A stretch of 64,000 nt of DNA. Source: Begonia masoniana (Eukaryota; Streptophyta; Magnoliopsida; Cucurbitales; Begoniaceae). Under the pieces are notes generated by a model that saw nothing but the letters and a program-made list of their open reading frames with translations, searched no databases and had not been told where the DNA came from. Positions 57,838 through 64,000 of this stretch are shown one piece after another. Position 1 is the first letter of the stretch; the number at the start of each line of letters is the position of its first letter. The stretch lies in contig CM039506.1 of NCBI GenBank assembly GCA_022432975.1, forward strand, positions 1,070,951-1,134,950, given 5' to 3'. Made by a program: the position numbers and the translations under genes.

Positions 57838-60084
57838 TCAGAGCAAATCTCCACCGAGTCCCGTCCACAGGAGAATCCTGCGGGGCCGATCAAGAAATCG
57901 AGCTTGCCATGCAGGCTCATCATTTTCGAACACAAAACCACTCTTCAAGTAGAGATTCTTCGCCGGATCATTATCCACCGCAACATGAACATATAAATCA
58001 GTAATGCCTGTGATAACAACGCATAGAATTAATATTAGTATTCTAAGACAACCGTGTGAAAATAGAAGATCAGATCAAACAAATAACAACTACCCCATTC
58101 TTGTGCGATTGCCTTGGATTTGGTAATGACTGCATAACCCAATCCGTTTCGATGAAGCTCCTCACCGACACAGACATTACTCAGGTACGCCCTCGCATAA
58201 TTGGCAGCACTTCCCTGCTCAAGTTTGTCAAATTAATATGACAGTAACTTGAAAATGAACCTTCAACTCAAAAGGATGCCATGTTTTTGTAATTTAGAGT
58301 GGATATATGACTTACACTTCATGTTTGAGTAAAGTTTTTCAGAATAATTAAAGAAAATGAAGAACGTGGAAACTGAAGGATAGTTATGGGACTATACATT
58401 CTTCAAAAATAAATAAATAGATGAAATGAATGATGCGAAAATGCCGAGATGCAAACTAGATTCAATCCAATTGTGGACTATTAAAACAAAACTATAACAA
58501 TGTAGACACTTCATCATTGAATCAGGAAGAAAAACAGGACTTCCTAGATATGCAGATATATCATTTATCTATACTCTAATAACATATTAAAGGAGATTAT
58601 CGTATATACCTCTGGTTTCAGTCCCGTAATTCATCAGGAAGACTCAAACATTGATTAATATCGAGGGTCTCAACTACAACTCGATCTTCAACCATTGTCT
58701 GAAAACTACACAAAAAGTAAAATTTCAAACTAATAACTTTTAAATTGTATCTAATTTGCAGATTGGCGTGGATATGTCAGAAATAATTGCAGTACAGAAA
58801 TAGATTATGTGCCAAAAAAAAGAAAAAAAATTTTGCAAACAGTTTTATATGCAATAAGGGTTCCATACAACCTTACATTCAGTGCTAATTCTTTAGCAAG
58901 GCTTGATACCTGCTCCAATGGAAGAGTAGCATTCACGCAAGATACTCTTCTAAAGCCGACTCTCTTCCCGAAACACGTTCTATCATGGCTTCAAACTCAT
59001 GCTGGCCAAGTACTTTTTGTAATCCTAAGAGAAATGGCATCAGCACAACTAACAAACACAGAATCACGTCAGTTATTTTTTTTTTTATAAATCATTGTAA
59101 GATGTTAAATCACAAGTCGAATTCATCGTCCTATTATCTTAGATTTCATATCAATTTCTAACAAATTTTATCCTTCTCTCTGATTTGGATTAATAGTGTA
59201 ATTATGCACATAATAAGAAAAGTCTTTCGTTAATTATGGAATAGAAATGGCCTCTTTATCTAATCGAATTTGATCTTCCTTCAAAGATAGACATTAACAA
59301 GTCTACAGAATTCTGACTTCTGTCAACAAAACAGTCTCTATTCATTTGTACGTATGATGCTATCATCGAGAAGACAACACAGATCTTCGACAATATCAAT
59401 GATTTCTTAGAAAACGAGGAAGTAGACATCAATTTCTCAAAACAATGGGAAGAGGATATCAGCATTTCAATTTTCGATGAACTGAAAGATAAAAGTAGTA
59501 ACTCTTCTCCATTTCCACATTTACAGGGCTTCAACTTCCAGGTGTCTAATGAAATATTCTCAAATTTCCTCAAACTATATTTGAATTTATAAACCCACTC
59601 AAATAGTAATTAAATGGCAACCCAAAAATCCAAATATTACAAGAAAATACATCCTGCATCAAATAGTTTCAAAATAGTAGCCACACAAGAAACTTCGTTT
59701 TCTTACCACAATTTACCACAGAAGTCAGAAGCAAACATCGACATTGCAATTAAAATTTAAAAATTAAAGAATACAATAAAAACAAAATGGAGAAGTGAAC
59801 TGGAAGAGCGTAACTCACTTGAATGTTATAGGAATTGGGGATGAATTTTTGGAAGACCTGACACGAAGGCAAGCGGTAGCCCAGAGCTCGTCTTCCGAAA
59901 AAGCTTCAGCAACCCTCAACGTAGATTTTTCGATGGTGAGGGTTCCACTGGAAAACATCGAGAGGTAGTAGAGAGAGAGCATCGGTTTCTGAATCTCAAA
60001 CGAGGAGAAGAAGAAGAGAGAGGAGGAGGAAGAAGAAGAGGAAAATCGGAGGAAAGTAGGCGAAGAAGAGTAAACAATCGACAT
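57838..60084 (-). CDS. GNAT-family N-acetyltransferase, plastid-type, five exons
   Basis: Minus-strand exons: 59819-60084, 58877-59024, 58610-58698, 58094-58214 and 57838-58007 (stop at 57838-57840), with GT/AG sites. Exon 1 starts MSIVYSSSPTFLRFSSS, a Ser-rich, plastid-transit-like N-terminus, and ends near FSEDELWATACLRVRS. Exon 2 gives GFRRVSCVNATLPLEQVSSL. Exon 3 gives MVEDRVVVETLDINQCLSLP. Exon 4 has the acetyl-CoA-binding loop HRNGLGYA within YLSNVCVGEELHRNGLGYAV. Exon 5 ends YLKSGFVFENDEPAWQARFL. Such enzymes transfer acetyl from acetyl-CoA to protein N-termini or lysines, mostly in chloroplasts. As assembled the frame fails at about four places: the exon 1/2 junction, two sites in exon 2 and the end of exon 3. 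Each fits one missing base in a short homopolymer. This suggests consensus errors in a real gene, though a young pseudogene is possible. Confidence 0.8.
59335..59592 (+). other. Unassigned coding-like frame inside GNAT intron 1
   Basis: On the plus strand an 85-codon open stretch follows CAACAAAACAG and ends at TAA 59590-59592. It reads SLFICTYDAIIEK, then IFDNINDFLENEEVDINFSK and QWEEDISISIFDELKDKSSN. The acidic composition looks protein-like, but it has no start codon near its beginning and I do not recognise the family. It may be a captured exon or a transposon scrap. The minus-strand frame over it (59256-59573) is less protein-like. Confidence 0.25.
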
Positions 60085-60300
60085 TTTCAGCTATAATTTT
60101 CGCTTGAGTTTGGTTTATCTTGTATCTCAACGCTTCCGACCATAAGACAATGGCGAGGGAAAGCGTGGACCTTTTCTTGATTTCTGTCAAAATAAAGCTC
60201 AGCCCAAGTAGTTATGTCAGTTTTAGACAGAAGCTCAGCCTATAAAAGCCCTGACAGGCTATTGAGTTTTAAAAAAAATTAAATTAAATAACTTATCACT
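60085..60300 (-). promoter_or_regulatory. Upstream region of the GNAT gene
   Basis: DNA immediately 5' of the GNAT ATG on the minus strand, with TTATAAAAG-like AT-rich elements visible as TATAAAAG on the plus strand at 60241. No specific motif can be assigned as the promoter. Confidence 0.3.
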
Positions 60301-60543
60301 GAATTATCCAGTCCTATGTCTGGCTCATGTCTACTCTTATTCTCCACAAACTGCAGGAGCAGTAGGTAACTAGTTGTCAGATGATGCTAGGTTTATATGT
60401 TACCAACAGTCATCCAGAGGCAAGAGATCAAGAGAAGAACTACATCTGATAAAGGAGAGGCTAATCCACCTTGTTGAATGTCAGATCATCTACCATTCTT
60501 GGTATAACTTGCTGGTAACCAATTATCTTCCCCTTCCTCTGTT
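60301..60543. other. Leader of decayed retrotransposon, unassigned
   Basis: Nothing recognisable as LTR or PBS. It leads into the pol remnant without a break, so it may be degraded gag or protease. Confidence 0.3.
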
Positions 60544-62600
60544 TTGATTCATCAACTCAGAAGGATGTCACAAACAGGTGAGGTAGTACAATTTTACAAA
60601 CTGGAGGCTAGTATTCACACCATGGACAACTCACAACAAATCCCAGTTGATGTACAATTAGTATTGGATAAGTATGCCACTCCAGTCAATATACAGCCTT
60701 ACAGGTATCCCTTTTTATCAAAATCTGAGATAGAGAAATTGGTTAATGATATGTTGCATGAAGGAATAATCCGCCGGAGTAGAAGCCCTTACTCTTCTCC
60801 TGTTTTGCTGGTTAAAAAAAAAAATGACACTTGGTGCTTTTTGCATTAATTATAGAGCTCTAAATAAAATCACAATTCATGACAAATTTCCTATTCCAAC
60901 CGTGATGATTGATTTGATAAATATATGTAGCAAATATTTTCAACAAGATAGACTTGAGAGCGTGATACCATCAAATTAGAATGCAACCTGAAGGTATTGA
61001 AAAAAACAGCATTCGGAACACATGATGGACACTACGATTTTTTGTTATACCTTTTGACTTGACAAATGCACCGCTACCTTTTCAAGGAATCATGAATTCT
61101 ACATTGAAACCATTTTTGCAAAAAATTGTAGTGATTTTCTTCGATGACATTCTCATCCACAACAGCAGAAACATAAATGAACATTACAACACCTAGAAAA
61201 GGTGTTGTCTTGTTTACAACACCATCAGCTTTATGCTAAAATGAGCAAATGCAATTTTGCTCAAGATTTTCATTCACTATTTGGGATTTGACGTGTCCTG
61301 CCAAGGGCGTGGAACTGGAGCTGGAAAATACTGTAGTCATCACACAGCGGCCTATTCCAAAAAATGTTAAACAACTAAGAGGTTTTTCAGGTTTGGCAAG
61401 TTATTATAGAAAATTTGTCAAGAACTATGCTTCTATTGCATGTTCTTTAACAAATTTGCTGTAGAAAGATGCCTTCAATTGGACATCTGGTTGCTTATTT
61501 TAGCAAGAAATTAAACTCCAGTGATGCAAAAAGTCAGCACATACATTCGAGAAATGTATGTCATTGTTGAACCTGTCAAAAAATGGTCTGTTGGGAGCAT
61601 AATTTGTGATTAAGACAGATCAAAAAGCATCAAAGAGTTCATGATTCAAAACAATTCAAACCCAAAAACAACAAAGTTCTTTTATTCAAACTGCTGGGAT
61701 ATGATTTTGAAATTTTATAAAATCCAGGTACTTGTAATAAAGTAGTTGATGCTCTTTCTAGACATGATGAGTCTATAGAAAGCAGCACTCTCAACTCATT
61801 CTCGGCCAACGAGTCAAATTCACTGTCAATTGTTAGACAAAGTGAAAGAAGAAACAAGAGCATCAGAAGATATCAAACAACTGCAAAATGAAATTAAGAA
61901 AAAATCCTGGAAATTACAACCACCATAAACTAGTTAATGGTTTTAATTTGAAGAATGGGAGAATAATCATTTCCAAACAGTCAACTTTAAAGATTGTTAT
62001 TATTACGGAAATGCATTCAACTTCACAAGGAGGGCACGATGGAATAGACAAAACAGTGGCTAGAATAAAACTACAATTTATATGGCCTGGTATAAAGAAA
62101 GAAGTGCAAGAGTTTGTTCAATCTTTGCTTAATTTGCCGACAGGCGAAATATGATACTCGAAAACAAGGAGGAATATTACAACCTCTAAATATTCCCTTT
62201 GACATATGTGAAGAATTGTCAATGGATTTCATTACAGGACTACCATTTTCTCAAGGATTTTCAGCAATACTTGTGGTAGTGGACAGATTATCCATATTAG
62301 CTCATTTTATTGCTCTAAAGGTTTCATATACAGTTGTCAAAATTGCAGAAATTGTTGCCCAAAATATTTGCAAATTACATGGTATTCCTCGGTCAATTGT
62401 ATCTGATAGAGATCCAATTTTTATGAGTAAGTTTTGGAAGGAGTTAGTGGCACCACTTTACTCTATAGTAGTGCTTACCATCCACAAATTGATGATCAAA
62501 CAGAGGTGACGTATCGCACTTTGGAGCAATACTTGAGTTGCTTTGCAATGGATTTTCCTGCAAATGGTACAAATCTTTACACTAGCTGAGTTTTCTTATA
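60544..62600 (+). pseudogene. Decayed Ty3/gypsy pol (Reina-like chromovirus remnant)
   Basis: Pieces in all three frames, in order: reverse transcriptase start YRYPFLSKSEIEKLVNDMLH and SPYSSPVLLVKKK (60700-60820); after a shift INYRALNKITIHDKFPIP (60845-60900); KTAFGTHDGHYDF (61006-61043); FFDDILIHNSRN, with the DD catalytic pair (61137-61172); GFSGLASYYRKFVKNYA (61381-61432); RNase H tail near 61600-61760; integrase GHDGIDKTVARIKLQFIWPG (62034-62093) and CLICRQAKYDT (shifted); MDFITGLPFSQGFSAILVVV (62222-62281) and IVSDRDPIFMSKFWKE (62396-62443). Many stops and shifts make it long dead. The SPYSSPVLLVKKK and QGF.AILVVVDRL wording resembles Reina elements. No LTRs were found. Confidence 0.85.

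Positions 62601-64000
<1,400 letters not shown>

Overview
The window is eukaryotic nuclear DNA from a flowering plant, probably a dicot. It has spliced plant genes, AT-rich introns with CTT-rich leaders, and several nested Ty3/gypsy LTR retrotransposons whose primer binding sites match initiator-methionine tRNA. The species cannot be named from the sequence. Most of the window is transposon. Two host genes are recognisable. One is a broken, repeatedly duplicated gene for GPI mannosyltransferase 3 (PIG-B/GPI10, called APTG1 in Arabidopsis) on the + strand. The other is a GNAT-family N-acetyltransferase gene on the - strand.

Layout. 1-3123: a minus-strand LTR cut by the window edge lies inside a plus-strand LTR. 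3124-6612: duplication block A, holding an array of about 209-bp repeats, the PIG-B 5' flank and PIG-B exons 1-2. 6613-8420: LTR-like DNA with a 29-bp minisatellite. 8421-10201: a gypsy deletion derivative (PBS, gag remnant, PPT, start of 3' LTR). 10202-20517: a complete chromovirus (element 1) with 2.8-kb LTRs, one intact 1530-residue Gag-Pol frame and target-site duplication AATTG. 20518-24275: a 3.75-kb tandem duplication of the element's 5' end and its flank. 24276-29026: block C, a second copy of A with a longer array and a truncated PIG-B exon 1. 29027-38950: an LTR fragment split by a second complete chromovirus (element 2, 29867-38555, duplication CGCAG, one stop and one frameshift). 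38951-41283: a 3' gypsy remnant and LTR. 41284-46780: two further PIG-B 5' copies (D and E), a duplicated fragment resembling ubiquitin-activating enzyme E1, and an inserted retroelement 3' fragment. 46847-49065: an intact gag-only (TR-GAG-like) element with 210-bp LTRs. 49066-51805: tandem copies of a middle PIG-B exon. 51846-53794: 1949 T. 53924-55916: a solo LTR with perfect duplication AATCT. 55953-56104: a late PIG-B exon. 56154-57781: 1628 T. 57838-60084: the GNAT gene. 60544-62600: a decayed Reina-like gypsy element. 63382-64000: poly-A to the window end.

PIG-B acts late in GPI-anchor synthesis, adding the third mannose in the ER. No complete PIG-B reading frame can be assembled here: the 5' exons occur four times, the middle exon about five times, and several expected exons are absent. 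Kilobase homopolymers, several near-exact tandem blocks and many one-base losses in homopolymers suggest that part of this complexity is a long-read assembly artefact. The retrotransposon insertions with perfect target-site duplications look real. No new defence, biosynthetic or regulatory system is evident. The most novel-looking signal is a splice-donor/acceptor pair conserved inside the LTRs of several element families.
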